Below the pieces are notes generated by a model. The model had not been told where the DNA came from. It saw nothing but the letters and a program-made list of their open reading frames with translations, and ran no database searches. 64,000 bases of DNA from CAG-390 sp045636385. GTDB taxonomy: Bacteria > Bacillota > Clostridia > Oscillospirales > CAG-272. Of the stretch, positions 26,312 through 33,923 are shown piece after piece (the stretch's first letter is position 1; each line of letters starts with the position of its first letter). Where the stretch lies: the NCBI GenBank assembly GCA_045636385.1, contig JAZTXK010000055.1, forward strand, positions 1 to 64,000. Reading direction: 5' to 3'. A program made the translations under genes and the position numbers.

Positions 26312-27505
26312 ATGAAAACGATCAAAATGACCATTTTTATAGCCGTTCTGACCGTCCTCACTTTCCTTCTTCTTTCCTGTTCGGGAGAAACTGGAGGTGA
26401 GAATGTCACCACCGAACCCGAATTGACCCTCGGTGAGCTTCCCGATTATTCGGATGCACACGCCGAAGACGCGCCCTACATCGTGTTTTCCGCCGACCTC
26501 GAACCGATCTCAGCGGAGCGGATCGAAAAAGTAAGACAAGCTCTTTACAGTATGGCTTATAAGAGTGAGCTTGCTGTTCAGAACGAGATTTTGAAGGATT
26601 CGGAGCTTGACGAGAACGCGAAATATGACAAAGCGCATTCCGCGGCGAAGCTGTATGCGCAAGGGTATAAATCAGCACTTATGAATCCTGATAATCTGCT
26701 TATTAACGACTATTATACGTGGATCTGCAATTATTCCGCGCGTTACTACGGAACCGTGGGCGGGTGCGAGATCGTATGTTTAGCCACTTTTATTGACAAA
26801 TCAAGCGTTTATGAACTCGGCGGCGTAAAGATCGAGAGTCCGAATCCGATATATCTTTTCGCCTGTAAGGAAAAAGAAATGATACCGCTTGCCGAGGCTT
26901 ATGAGAGAGAATGGCTTGAACCTGTTGATATTTTGCTGATATCGAAAAGAAACGGTGATTTCAATACCTATTGGGAAGAAAATTGCTCGAATTTCGAGGC
27001 GGGACGCAGTTACGTTAAGTATATTTCCGAGCTTGAAGATCTGTCGGAAGAAACGATGGATGAGATCTACGGCTATATGTATCCCGATGTTCGGGGAAAA
27101 ACTTATTCTTCTATGGTTGACAACCTGAATGCAACTTACGGTGATAAGTATTCCGCAGAAAAGATCGAGGCGATCGCTTCTTTTAAAGCCGAAAAAGCCG
27201 AAAAGCAGGCGTTATATTCTTTTTTAAGAAAAGCCAATACACATTATATCGGCTGGCGTTACTACGGTATTATCGGCGGATATGCCGTCTTTGCTGAGGT
27301 TGCTGACACAAATAATGTAAAAATCTACAGATTGGGCGAATACGAGATCAGATTCGGCAACGGTACTGAAATGTGGATATACAGCACCGAAACGGGAAAA
27401 GTCGAGCTTGAAGAGGCTTATAAAAACGGTCTCCTGACCGACGTTGACGTAGCCAAGATATCCGAACGCCACGAGGCTTATAATAATTACATATTTAAAA
27501 AGTAA
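26312..27505 (+). CDS. lipoprotein with two repeated domains
   Basis: 397 residues from the ATG after AAAAGGAG; the open frame back to 25811 is antiphase to the previous gene and rejected. A lipoprotein signal ends in LLLSC (Cys near 23). Two related domains follow (about 60-225 and 245-397). Each begins with an LEPIS or LEDLS segment, has a central RYYG-x-x-GG-x-x-x-x-A motif, then a strand pair and an EAY ending; the second ends in SERHEAYN. The layout matches the extracellular repeats of the ECF-operon protein at 6055-8328. Function unknown; an extracytoplasmic ligand- or stress-sensing module is possible. Confidence 0.75.
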   Translation: MKTIKMTIFIAVLTVLTFLLLSCSGETGGENVTTEPELTLGELPDYSDAHAEDAPYIVFSADLEPISAERIEKVRQALYSMAYKSELAVQNEILKDSELDENAKYDKAHSAAKLYAQGYKSALMNPDNLLINDYYTWICNYSARYYGTVGGCEIVCLATFIDKSSVYELGGVKIESPNPIYLFACKEKEMIPLAEAYEREWLEPVDILLISKRNGDFNTYWEENCSNFEAGRSYVKYISELEDLSEETMDEIYGYMYPDVRGKTYSSMVDNLNATYGDKYSAEKIEAIASFKAEKAEKQALYSFLRKANTHYIGWRYYGIIGGYAVFAEVADTNNVKIYRLGEYEIRFGNGTEMWIYSTETGKVELEEAYKNGLLTDVDVAKISERHEAYNNYIFKK

Positions 27506-27508
27506 AGG

Positions 27509-27544
27509 CAAGGTCTGCTTGCGATAAGTGCAAGGCAGACCTTG
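27509..27544 (+). terminator. terminator after repeated-domain lipoprotein
   Basis: Perfect stem CAAGGTCTGC / GCAGACCTTG followed by TTTTTTG, immediately after the stop codon. Confidence 0.9.
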
Positions 27545-27561
27545 TTTTTTGCCGTTAACTC

Positions 27562-27591
27562 TTGACACGCGGTGCGTTTGAGTGATATAAT
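27562..27591 (+). promoter_or_regulatory. cysK promoter
   Basis: TTGACA (27562-27567), 18-base spacer, TATAAT (27586-27591), 32 bases before the cysK start. No T-box or S-box structure fits in this short gap. Confidence 0.75.
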
Positions 27592-27623
27592 AAAAATGAA
27601 AATACTATTTTCGGAGAATTAGC

Positions 27624-28547
27624 ATGAAAATCTACGATGATCTTGATAAACTGATCGGCTCGACGCCGATGTTGAGACTGAAAAAGACCGAGGCGGCGGA
27701 AGGAACAGTTGCGTCGGTTATTGCAAAGCTTGAATATTTCAATCCTGCGGGCTCGGCGAAGGATCGTGTTGCGCTCCAGATGATAAACGATGCCGAGGCG
27801 CGCGGAGTAATTAGTGCCGGCGCGACCTTGATCGAGCCGACCTCCGGCAACACGGGCATCGGTCTTGCCGCTGTGGGTGTTCACCGCGGATATAAGGTGA
27901 TCGTCATTATGCCCGATAATATGTCGGTTGAAAGACAAAAGCTGATGCGTGCCTACGGTGCGGAGGTCGTTCTCACTCCCGCAGCGGAGGGTATGAGCGG
28001 ATCTATCGCAAAGGCGAAGGAGATCGCGGCAAGCACGCCGAATTCATTTATCCCCAGCCAATTTGACAACCCCGCAAACGCCGAGGCGCATTATCTGACT
28101 ACGGGCAGGGAAATATGGAACGATACGGACGGCGAGGTCGATATCTTCGTCGCAGGTGTCGGCACGGGCGGAACGCTGACGGGCTCGGCGCGATACCTCA
28201 AGGAAATGAATCCCAAAATCGAAGTCGTTGCTGTTGAACCCGATACTTCCGCAGTTCTTTCCGGCAAACCTGCGGGCGCACACGGGCTTTCGGGCATCGG
28301 CGCGGGATTTATCCCCGAGGTGCTTGATGCCTCGCTCATTGACGAAATTATGCCGATCTCGGTCGATGAAGCAAAATCCGCTTGCCGAAATCTTGCTGCA
28401 AGAGAGGGCGTGCTTGTCGGAATCTCCTCCGGCGCGGCACTCGCGGCGGCGCTGAAGCTTGCAAGGCTTGAAGAAAATAAGGGAAAGAATATCGTCGTGA
28501 TCCTTCCCGACGGCGGGGAAAGATATTTGAGCACGGACCTGTTTTGA
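27624..28547 (+). CDS. cysK: cysteine synthase (O-acetylserine sulfhydrylase)
   Basis: 307 residues, the family length. The PLP-binding Lys lies in NPAGSAKDR (about 42), the substrate loop is TSGNTG (about 72) and the phosphate-binding loop is GVGTGGTLTG (about 177); Ser in GISSGAA (about 270) contacts the pyridine nitrogen. It makes cysteine from O-acetylserine and sulfide in the cytoplasm. The ATG follows GGAGAA. Monocistronic: own promoter, and repeats plus a hairpin downstream. No serine acetyltransferase gene is nearby. Confidence 0.92.
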   Translation: MKIYDDLDKLIGSTPMLRLKKTEAAEGTVASVIAKLEYFNPAGSAKDRVALQMINDAEARGVISAGATLIEPTSGNTGIGLAAVGVHRGYKVIVIMPDNMSVERQKLMRAYGAEVVLTPAAEGMSGSIAKAKEIAASTPNSFIPSQFDNPANAEAHYLTTGREIWNDTDGEVDIFVAGVGTGGTLTGSARYLKEMNPKIEVVAVEPDTSAVLSGKPAGAHGLSGIGAGFIPEVLDASLIDEIMPISVDEAKSACRNLAAREGVLVGISSGAALAAALKLARLEENKGKNIVVILPDGGERYLSTDLF

Positions 28548-28548
28548 G

Positions 28549-28607
28549 TGCAGAGTTCAGAGTGCAGAATGCAGAGTTGTGGTGAATTTTCGCCTTTGGC
28601 GAAAATT
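28549..28607. repeat. short direct repeats and hairpin after cysK
   Basis: GTGCAGA(G/A)T-type units repeat four times in 30 bases (28549-28578), followed by a perfect hairpin AATTTTCGCC/GGCGAAAATT (28585-28607). Simple intergenic repeat; no coding content. Confidence 0.6.
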
Positions 28608-28624
28608 TCCGATTTAATAAAAAA

Positions 28625-28655
28625 GCGAGTGCGAACCGTTTGGGTTCGCACTCGC
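28625..28655. terminator. bidirectional terminator between cysK and LamG gene
   Basis: Perfect 13-base stem GCGAGTGCGAACC / GGTTCGCACTCGC with a short loop; T-rich on both sides (TTCTTATT on plus, TTTTTTATT on minus). Confidence 0.85.
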
Positions 28656-28676
28656 TTCTTATTCTTGTACTCTGAA

Positions 28677-28863
28677 AACCACCAGCAGTGCCGGTGGTTC
28701 CAAAAAGCTGAGCCGGTAAAATGAGGCAATAATTAGAGCCCCTTTAGGGGCATGCCTGTGAAAGTCGCGCGGTTGGCGGACTTTTCGACGAGCCTATAGG
28801 CTCAGCCTGTGACATGCCCCGAGGGGGGCTCATGCAAGCCACCGGCACGGCCGGTGGTTATGA
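28677..28863 (+). mobile_element. MITE-like relic of an IS200/IS605 element
   Basis: It begins with an imperfect hairpin (AACCACC/GGTGGTT, 28677-28699). From 28709 it matches 30170-30324 almost base for base for 155 bases, including the four last codons and stop of tnpA (EPVK). The shared part folds as a long stem (GAGCCCC...GGGGCTC enclosing GGGGCATG/CATGCCCC), an inner GAGCCTATAGGCTC hairpin, and a terminal perfect hairpin CCACCGGC/GCCGGTGG. No transposase remains, so it is a non-autonomous copy. It ends 8 bases from the stop of the LamG gene. Confidence 0.7.
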
Positions 28864-28871
28864 CGTAAAGA

Positions 28872-29888
28872 TCAGTCTCTCTTCTTAGCGATAAGAGCTG
28901 TTCCGAGAATTGCTATGATAGCAACGGGGGCTGCAACGAATCCGCCACATCCCTTCTTTTCTTCTACCTTATCGGTAGTGGGAGCGTTGGTGGTGGGAGC
29001 CTGAGTAGCATCGACCTCGGGAGCAGCGGTGGTCTCGGGAGCCTTGGTGGTCTCAGGAGCCTTGGTGGTCTCGGGAGCCTTGGTGGTCTCAGGAGCCTTG
29101 GTGGTTTCGGGAGCAGCGGTGGTCACAGGAGCAGCGGTGGTCTCGGGAGCCAATCTGCCGACCAGGTACTTAGTAGCGTCAGCCTCAGCGTTCTGGAAAA
29201 TCTCAGAAGCGTTCAGCTCACGATCATAGAAACGAATGCTGTGGATGTCGCCGGTCCAGTAACGCTTGGGATCGTAGTGACCCAGAGCGAGGGAGTCAGC
29301 TTCCATTGCCTTGCCGGGCTGGGGCATTTCGCCCATCAGCTCGCCGTCAACATAGATGCGAACCATACCGCCAAGGGTATAAGTAACGGAAACGGTAGAC
29401 TGGTTCATCAGGTTGTTGCCGTCAGGGATAACAACACGCTCAGCCTTTGCATCGTTGCCCTTGAACTCGATGCTGTCGTTGTTGGTACGACGGAAGACCG
29501 AGAAGTGGTCGTTGTCGGAGAAGATGAATGTGTCGTAGGAAGAGCCGAGGAGCTCGATCTGACCGAGAGTAATCTCAACAGTCCAAGCCTGACCGTTAAC
29601 AACTTCAAGAGCCTTGTCCGGGAAGTAGAAGAAAGCGCCGTCAACATGGAGAGCGTTGTCAGTCCACTTGATGAACTCATCAACTTCAATGGTGAAGTCG
29701 TGATTGTTGCCGGAGATGTCCTTCCAGACGGTAGTTGTCTTATCCTGGCCATTACCGGTGTTGTTCAGACCGTCATAGTGGATAACGAGACCGTCGTTGA
29801 TGTACGCGGGGTCAGCTGCGTTGGTGGGGAGTGCGAAAGCTGCTGCGAGAGTCAGCAGAGAGAGCATAATTGCAAGAATTCTTTTCAT
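28872..29888 (-). CDS. LamG/concanavalin-A-fold surface protein with Thr/Pro repeat linker
   Basis: 338 residues: signal peptide (residues 1-26, ending TNAA), a concanavalin-like lectin domain (about 30-225, with GLVIHYDG, WTVEITLG and IHSIRFYDRELNASEI), then a linker of seven or eight APETT-type repeats (about 235-285). A C-terminal hydrophobic helix is followed by KKRD. No LPXTG is visible, so anchoring is by the tail helix. Such proteins display carbohydrate-binding domains at the surface. The start at 29888 follows GAAAGGCGG. The DNA of the linker is a near-perfect 15-base tandem repeat. Confidence 0.8.
   Translation of the reverse strand: MKRILAIMLSLLTLAAAFALPTNAADPAYINDGLVIHYDGLNNTGNGQDKTTTVWKDISGNNHDFTIEVDEFIKWTDNALHVDGAFFYFPDKALEVVNGQAWTVEITLGQIELLGSSYDTFIFSDNDHFSVFRRTNNDSIEFKGNDAKAERVVIPDGNNLMNQSTVSVTYTLGGMVRIYVDGELMGEMPQPGKAMEADSLALGHYDPKRYWTGDIHSIRFYDRELNASEIFQNAEADATKYLVGRLAPETTAAPVTTAAPETTKAPETTKAPETTKAPETTKAPETTAAPEVDATQAPTTNAPTTDKVEEKKGCGGFVAAPVAIIAILGTALIAKKRD
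28977..29157 (-). repeat. tandem repeat coding for Pro-Glu-Thr-Thr linker
   Basis: About eight near-identical 15-base units (GGAGCCTTGGTGGTC type, read on plus) encode the APETTK linker of the LamG protein. Such repeats vary in copy number by slippage. Confidence 0.8.
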
Positions 29889-29919
29889 GGTTTTTACCGC
29901 CTTTCTAAAATGCACTATT

Positions 29920-29948
29920 ACTATACCATAATTTTAAGACTTTGTCAA
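29920..29948 (-). promoter_or_regulatory. promoter of LamG surface protein
   Basis: Minus strand TTGACA (29943-29948), 17-base spacer, TATAGT (29920-29925), ahead of the start at 29888. Confidence 0.75.
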
Positions 29949-30001
29949 TATAAAATGTTCATTATTTCGGCATATTTTGGAAAAATTACGATAAAATTTG
30001 T

Positions 30002-30185
30002 TCGAAAACGAAGTACAAATACGGAAACAGATATTTTGGTGCAGAGGATATTACGTAGATACAGTAGGGCGCAATTAAAAGTAATAGAACAATACATACG
30101 AAATCAATTGCAACAAGATTACGAAGAAGAGCAATTGAGCATAAAAGAGTATGTCGACCCGTTCCCGGGTGAGCCGGTAAAATGA
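30002..30185 (+). pseudogene. tnpA: 3' remnant of IS200/IS605 TnpA (Y1 transposase)
   Basis: Only about the last 60 codons survive, in broken frame. Reading through gives KYKYGNRYF in one frame, then WCRGYYVDTVGRN after a one-base slip near 30036, then KVIEQYIRNQL...SIKEYVDPF and EPVK-stop after a second slip near 30078. The motif order matches the C-terminus of IS200-type TnpA, including the helix with the YIRNQL stretch. The N-terminal HUH part is absent. It runs directly into the structured right end at 30170. Codon use and AT-richness differ from the neighbours. Confidence 0.8.
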
Positions 30186-30324
30186 GGTAAATAATCAGAG
30201 CCCCCTTAGGGGCATGCCTGTGAAAGTCGCGCGGTTGGCAGACTTTTCGACGAGCCTATAGGCTCAGCCTGTGACATGCCCCAAGGGGGCTCATGCAAGC
30301 CACCGGCACGGCCGGTGGTTATGA
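30170..30324 (+). mobile_element. structured right end of IS200/IS605 relic
   Basis: 155 bases, second copy of the sequence at 28709-28863 in the same orientation. It has a long stem (GAGCCCCCTT/AAGGGGGCTC with GGGGCATG/CATGCCCC), an inner palindrome GAGCCTATAGGCTC, and a terminal hairpin CCACCGGC/GCCGGTGG followed by TTATGA. It ends 7 bases from the stop codon of the acyl-CoA synthetase gene. With the remnant above it, this explains the gene-free stretch 29949-30330. Confidence 0.75.
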
Positions 30325-30330
30325 TCGGAA

Positions 30331-32025
30331 TTAGTCAATAGTCATATCGATCTTGAAGCGCATGATCTTACGAAGGGTATTCTTGGGGAAGGGAGTGGTT
30401 CTTACCTTGAGAATGCCGATCTTCTTGTAGGGAACTGCGTTTCTGTTGTAGTCGTCGATGAAGGGCTTGAGGTGAGCCTTGATATCCTCGATTCCGTTTG
30501 CCTTGATGTAGTCCTCGTCGGGGAATACCTCTGCAACGATCGCATTCTGCGCAAGACCTCTCTTGCTCTGACCCTCGTAAACTACGATGTCGAGAATGCC
30601 GGGAACTGCGATGAGCTCCTTTTCGATCTCCTCGGGATATACGTTCTTGCCGTTCGAGAGGATGATGAGGTTCTTCTTACGGCCGGTGATAAAGAGTGTG
30701 CCGTCCTCGCGCTGCTTGCCGTAGTCGCCGGTGCGGAAGAAGCCGTCCTCGGTGAATGCCTCGGCGGTTGCCTCGGGATCCTGATAGTATCCTAGCATTA
30801 CGTTGGGACCCTTAACGCAGATCTCGCCCTCGCCGTCCTCGTTGGGCTCAAGGATCTTGATCTCGTCGCAATCGATGGGATTGCCGATGCTTCCCGCAAC
30901 TACGTTGCGCGATACGTTTGCCGCAACGATGGGAGCGCACTCGGTGATGCCGTAGCCGTTGAGAGTGGTGATTCCCATTGCTCTGAAGAAATCGAGGATT
31001 TCGGGGTTGATGGGAGCACCGCCCGAGATGATCATCTTGACCTCGCCGCCGAACGCCGCGCGAACCTGCGCGAAGATCTTCTTGCGGAGGTCGATGCCGA
31101 CCTTGCACATACCGTTGCTGATCTTGATCATATTCTTGATAAGCTTTTCCTTGCCCTGATTCTTGATGTTCGCCCAGATCTTGCGGTAGAATGTCTCAAG
31201 GTAGAGGGGAACAAGAACGAGGTGCTCGGGCTTCTGCTCGGCAAGCTCCTTAGTGATGTAGCGCAGACCGCCCGAAATGTAGATTTCGCAGCCGATGATG
31301 GTGTGACCGACGATCATAACGGACGAGCCGTAGGTGTGATGGGGAGGAAGAACTCCGACGGTCTTCGAACCGAAGTCGATATAAGGAATGATATTGGTCA
31401 TATCCTCAAGGACTGCGTTCTGCGAGAGCATAACGCCCTTGCCCTTGCCGGTAGTACCCGAGGTGAAAACGAGGAGCGCGAGAGCGTCGGGATCGATCTC
31501 TGCGAGATAGTAGGGGTCGGAGTTTTCGTCAAACTTCGGCTTACCCGCGCGCATTGCCGAGCGGAGATTGCGCTCGGTGTCCTTTGCCGCAAGGTAGATG
31601 GGCTCTGCCTCAAAGTTTACTTTTTCAGCGATGTATTCAGCCTTTTCCTTGATGTCTTCGTCACAGAAGAGGAAGGAAGCGTGCGCTTTGGAAACGGTGT
31701 CAGCAAGGTCCTCCTTCTGCCATTCGGGATCGAGGGGGACGAGCACGCCGCCTATCGAGAGAACTGCGTAGTAGGTGAGTACCCAGTCGTAGGTGAGCTT
31801 GCCGATAACGGCGCAGTGCTTGCCCGCGCATCCCATAGCGGAAAGCTCGCAGGCGAGGGAACGAACGTCCTCGCGGAGGCTCGAGAACTTGATCTTGGTG
31901 ATCTCGGACTTTGCGGTGCGGCGGAAGGAGAAGGCTGTACGGTCGTAGTGCTTTTCGCCCGCCCATTCAACGAGCTCACGAATATTCGTGAAGCTGAGTT
32001 TTTCGTGAATCTGATACTTGTTCAT
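30331..32025 (-). CDS. AMP-dependent long-chain acyl-CoA synthetase
   Basis: 564 residues. The P-loop FTSGTTGKGKGVMLS (about 187), the YGITECAP motif (about 358), RTGDYGKQREDG (about 437) and the hinge ILSNGKNVYPEEIE (about 454) place it in the fatty acyl-CoA ligase family. It activates a carboxylic acid with ATP and CoA; a fatty acid is most likely given the neighbouring TetR regulator and the N-terminal FSFRRTAKSEITKIKF region. The start at 32025 follows a modest AAAGG. The regulator gene lies 29 bases upstream on the same strand and probably controls it. Confidence 0.85.
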   Translation of the reverse strand: MNKYQIHEKLSFTNIRELVEWAGEKHYDRTAFSFRRTAKSEITKIKFSSLREDVRSLACELSAMGCAGKHCAVIGKLTYDWVLTYYAVLSIGGVLVPLDPEWQKEDLADTVSKAHASFLFCDEDIKEKAEYIAEKVNFEAEPIYLAAKDTERNLRSAMRAGKPKFDENSDPYYLAEIDPDALALLVFTSGTTGKGKGVMLSQNAVLEDMTNIIPYIDFGSKTVGVLPPHHTYGSSVMIVGHTIIGCEIYISGGLRYITKELAEQKPEHLVLVPLYLETFYRKIWANIKNQGKEKLIKNMIKISNGMCKVGIDLRKKIFAQVRAAFGGEVKMIISGGAPINPEILDFFRAMGITTLNGYGITECAPIVAANVSRNVVAGSIGNPIDCDEIKILEPNEDGEGEICVKGPNVMLGYYQDPEATAEAFTEDGFFRTGDYGKQREDGTLFITGRKKNLIILSNGKNVYPEEIEKELIAVPGILDIVVYEGQSKRGLAQNAIVAEVFPDEDYIKANGIEDIKAHLKPFIDDYNRNAVPYKKIGILKVRTTPFPKNTLRKIMRFKIDMTID

Positions 32026-32054
32026 TATAAAAATACCTTTCGGAGATATTGAAT

Positions 32055-32633
32055 TTAGATTTTAAGTCCTTCAAGCAGGAAGGAGAAGCTGTATTTGAAA
32101 TCTTCGACTGCCTTTTCCTTCGGCAGACTGCGTGCAACGGCGTCGGCGTTGTAGCCGCGGCAGAAGCACCATATCGAGTAGGCGAGCGTGTCCTCGTCCA
32201 CATCCTTTATAAGTTTATGCTCTTTAGCAAAAATTATTAGCTTTTTTATCTCTTCGGTCCACCAGGAGCGATTGAGCTCGCCGAGCGAATCTTCTTCAAA
32301 GATGTACTGATTGAAATTCATCTTGACCTCGTAGGAAACGAGGAGCGAACGGCTGACGACGTCTTTGACGTATTCAAAAAAATCATCTTCAATATTGATC
32401 GGGGATTCTAGAGCCGAGTGGATCTTGACTATCGTATTGCGGTAAACGATGTCGAGCACGGTTTCGATATTCGGAAAACGGTTATAGAAAACGCGGTTCG
32501 AGATATCGAGCTTGCGGAGTATCTGCGTAACGGTCAGCGTAGCCGCACCGCCCGCCATGGCGATCTCCTCGACAGCGTCGATGATTTTTTGCGACATCGT
32601 GTCTTTGATAAGGCTATCTTTAGCCTCGGGCAT
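32055..32633 (-). CDS. TetR-family transcriptional regulator
   Basis: 192 residues: N-terminal TetR helix-turn-helix (about 14-60; IVEIAMAGGAATLTVTQI-like, ending DISNRVFYNRFPNIETVLD), with a helical ligand-binding remainder. The start at 32633 follows AGAGGTGAT; the frame to 32678 would read through the operator. Co-directional with the acyl-CoA synthetase gene; likely a repressor sensing a fatty acid or acyl-CoA. Two palindromes overlap its promoter. Confidence 0.88.
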   Translation of the reverse strand: MPEAKDSLIKDTMSQKIIDAVEEIAMAGGAATLTVTQILRKLDISNRVFYNRFPNIETVLDIVYRNTIVKIHSALESPINIEDDFFEYVKDVVSRSLLVSYEVKMNFNQYIFEEDSLGELNRSWWTEEIKKLIIFAKEHKLIKDVDEDTLAYSIWCFCRGYNADAVARSLPKEKAVEDFKYSFSFLLEGLKI

Positions 32634-32648
32634 AGTATCACCTCTTTC

Positions 32649-32695
32649 GGCACACATTGTGCTGATATTATAGCACACATTGTGCCGAGAGTCAA
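32649..32695 (-). promoter_or_regulatory. TetR promoter with double palindromic operator
   Basis: Minus strand TTGACT (32690-32695), 17-base spacer, TATAAT (32667-32672). The 12-base palindrome GCACACATTGTGC-type occurs twice, at 32649-32662 and 32673-32686, one on each side of the -10 box. Typical of autoregulated TetR sites. Confidence 0.85.
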
Positions 32696-32815
32696 TAGGT
32701 GTATCGAATTGTTTACTAATCGTTAAAATGTAAACAAATATTGAAAAGTTCCGAGATGATGAAAATAATTGGCGGAAAAATCGTTTAATGGTCAGAAGGA
32801 TCGGAGGTGAGCCTG

Positions 32816-33907
32816 ATGAACAAACAAGAAAGAATAAGACTTTTGATCGGCACGCTTGTGATGGCTGCAGTTTTCCTCGCGGTCGCGGCGATCGGCTGGA
32901 CGCAGAACGAGTTTGTGATAAACTACTTTTACGGCTTTGACGGCAAATACGAGACTCACACCGTCAAAAAGGGATATCAACGAAAGCCGCTCGAACCCGG
33001 GCGTTACGGTTATGTTTTCGACGGTTGGTATTATCTCGATAAGCAAGGAAACGAAGTTCTTTTCGATTTCGAGACCGAGCGCGTGACAAGAAATCTTGAA
33101 CTTACTGCGCATTGGAAACCATATGAGACCGAAATAAGGCTTTATTATCATGTATTCGAAGATTATGTATTCGAAGAGACTGTCCATTTGGATCCTGTTA
33201 TAGTAAAGTACGGCGAAGAATATGATTTGCCAACCGTTGATCTTGATGGACTTTATTTTGCTGGATGGCAATCACTTTATGGAAATAAGATATATACTTC
33301 GGGAGTTTGGGAACTCCCGGTTGCTGAATTTGGATTGCGCGGTCGCTTCAGCAAATTCAAACCGGGAACTACGTATTTCCTTGGAGAGTATGAGCAAGAT
33401 AATTATCGAGAAAACGGTAAAGAAAAGATAGAATGGATACCTATAGATAAACAAGACGGTAAATACCTTCTTGTTTCTAAGTATTCGCTTGATGCAGTAT
33501 CTTTGCATAATGAAAACAAAAGGCTCGCTTATATTCCGTGGGCAGAATGCAGTTTGCGTGAATGGCTTAATACAGAGTTCTATGCTTCTGTGTTTACTGA
33601 TGAGGAAAAGCTACTTATACAAGATTCATACGACGCGGAACTCGGGACAACCGATAAAGTATTCTTGCTATCACGCGATGATGCAGAGCTTTTGATAGGA
33701 TTTGACGAATACGGTGCCGGAACCGCATATGCATTGTCTGCAGGTCTTAAGTCGACAAACTTTATGTCAGATGGATATTCCAAGTGGCTTACTCGCTCAT
33801 GTGATAATGATAGTAATTGGGATACATCAGGAACTGTTTCTCCCAGATCAATTCTTGGACTTCGCCCTGCAATTTGGGTTGATGCCGAAAAACTTTTGAA
33901 AAAATAA
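32816..33907 (+). CDS. membrane-anchored InlB-repeat / DUF6273 protein, copy 1
   Basis: 363 residues. A membrane helix (about 8-28) is followed by an InlB B-type repeat (about 33-105; KPLEPGRYGYVFDGWYY...LTAHWKP) and a weaker second one (about 110-180, with YFAGW). A C-terminal DUF6273 domain (about 183-360) contains TYFLGEYEQ, IEWIPI, SLREWLN, DKVFLLS and GLRPAIWV. The ATG at 32816 lies five bases after GGAGGTGA. Surface proteins of this kind are common in gut Clostridia; function unknown. Strongly similar to the gene at 37618 over the first 110 residues. Confidence 0.8.
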   Translation: MNKQERIRLLIGTLVMAAVFLAVAAIGWTQNEFVINYFYGFDGKYETHTVKKGYQRKPLEPGRYGYVFDGWYYLDKQGNEVLFDFETERVTRNLELTAHWKPYETEIRLYYHVFEDYVFEETVHLDPVIVKYGEEYDLPTVDLDGLYFAGWQSLYGNKIYTSGVWELPVAEFGLRGRFSKFKPGTTYFLGEYEQDNYRENGKEKIEWIPIDKQDGKYLLVSKYSLDAVSLHNENKRLAYIPWAECSLREWLNTEFYASVFTDEEKLLIQDSYDAELGTTDKVFLLSRDDAELLIGFDEYGAGTAYALSAGLKSTNFMSDGYSKWLTRSCDNDSNWDTSGTVSPRSILGLRPAIWVDAEKLLKK

Positions 33908-33923
33908 AAAGGAGGACATAAAA

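Noticed and set aside
28709..28863. Repeat considered as a group II intron or an omega-RNA of a TnpB system
   Set aside because: No domain V-like motif and no reverse transcriptase or TnpB coding sequence; the adjoining tnpA tail fits an IS200-type right end better.
28977..29157. Tandem 15-base repeat considered as a CRISPR-like array
   Set aside because: Units are contiguous without spacers and encode an in-frame Pro-Glu-Thr linker of a surface protein.
29241..29995. Plus-strand frame that ends in the TnpA remnant
   Set aside because: The part up to about 29995 is antisense to the LamG gene and its promoter. Only the last stretch, from about 30002, has transposase similarity, and it is frame-shifted.
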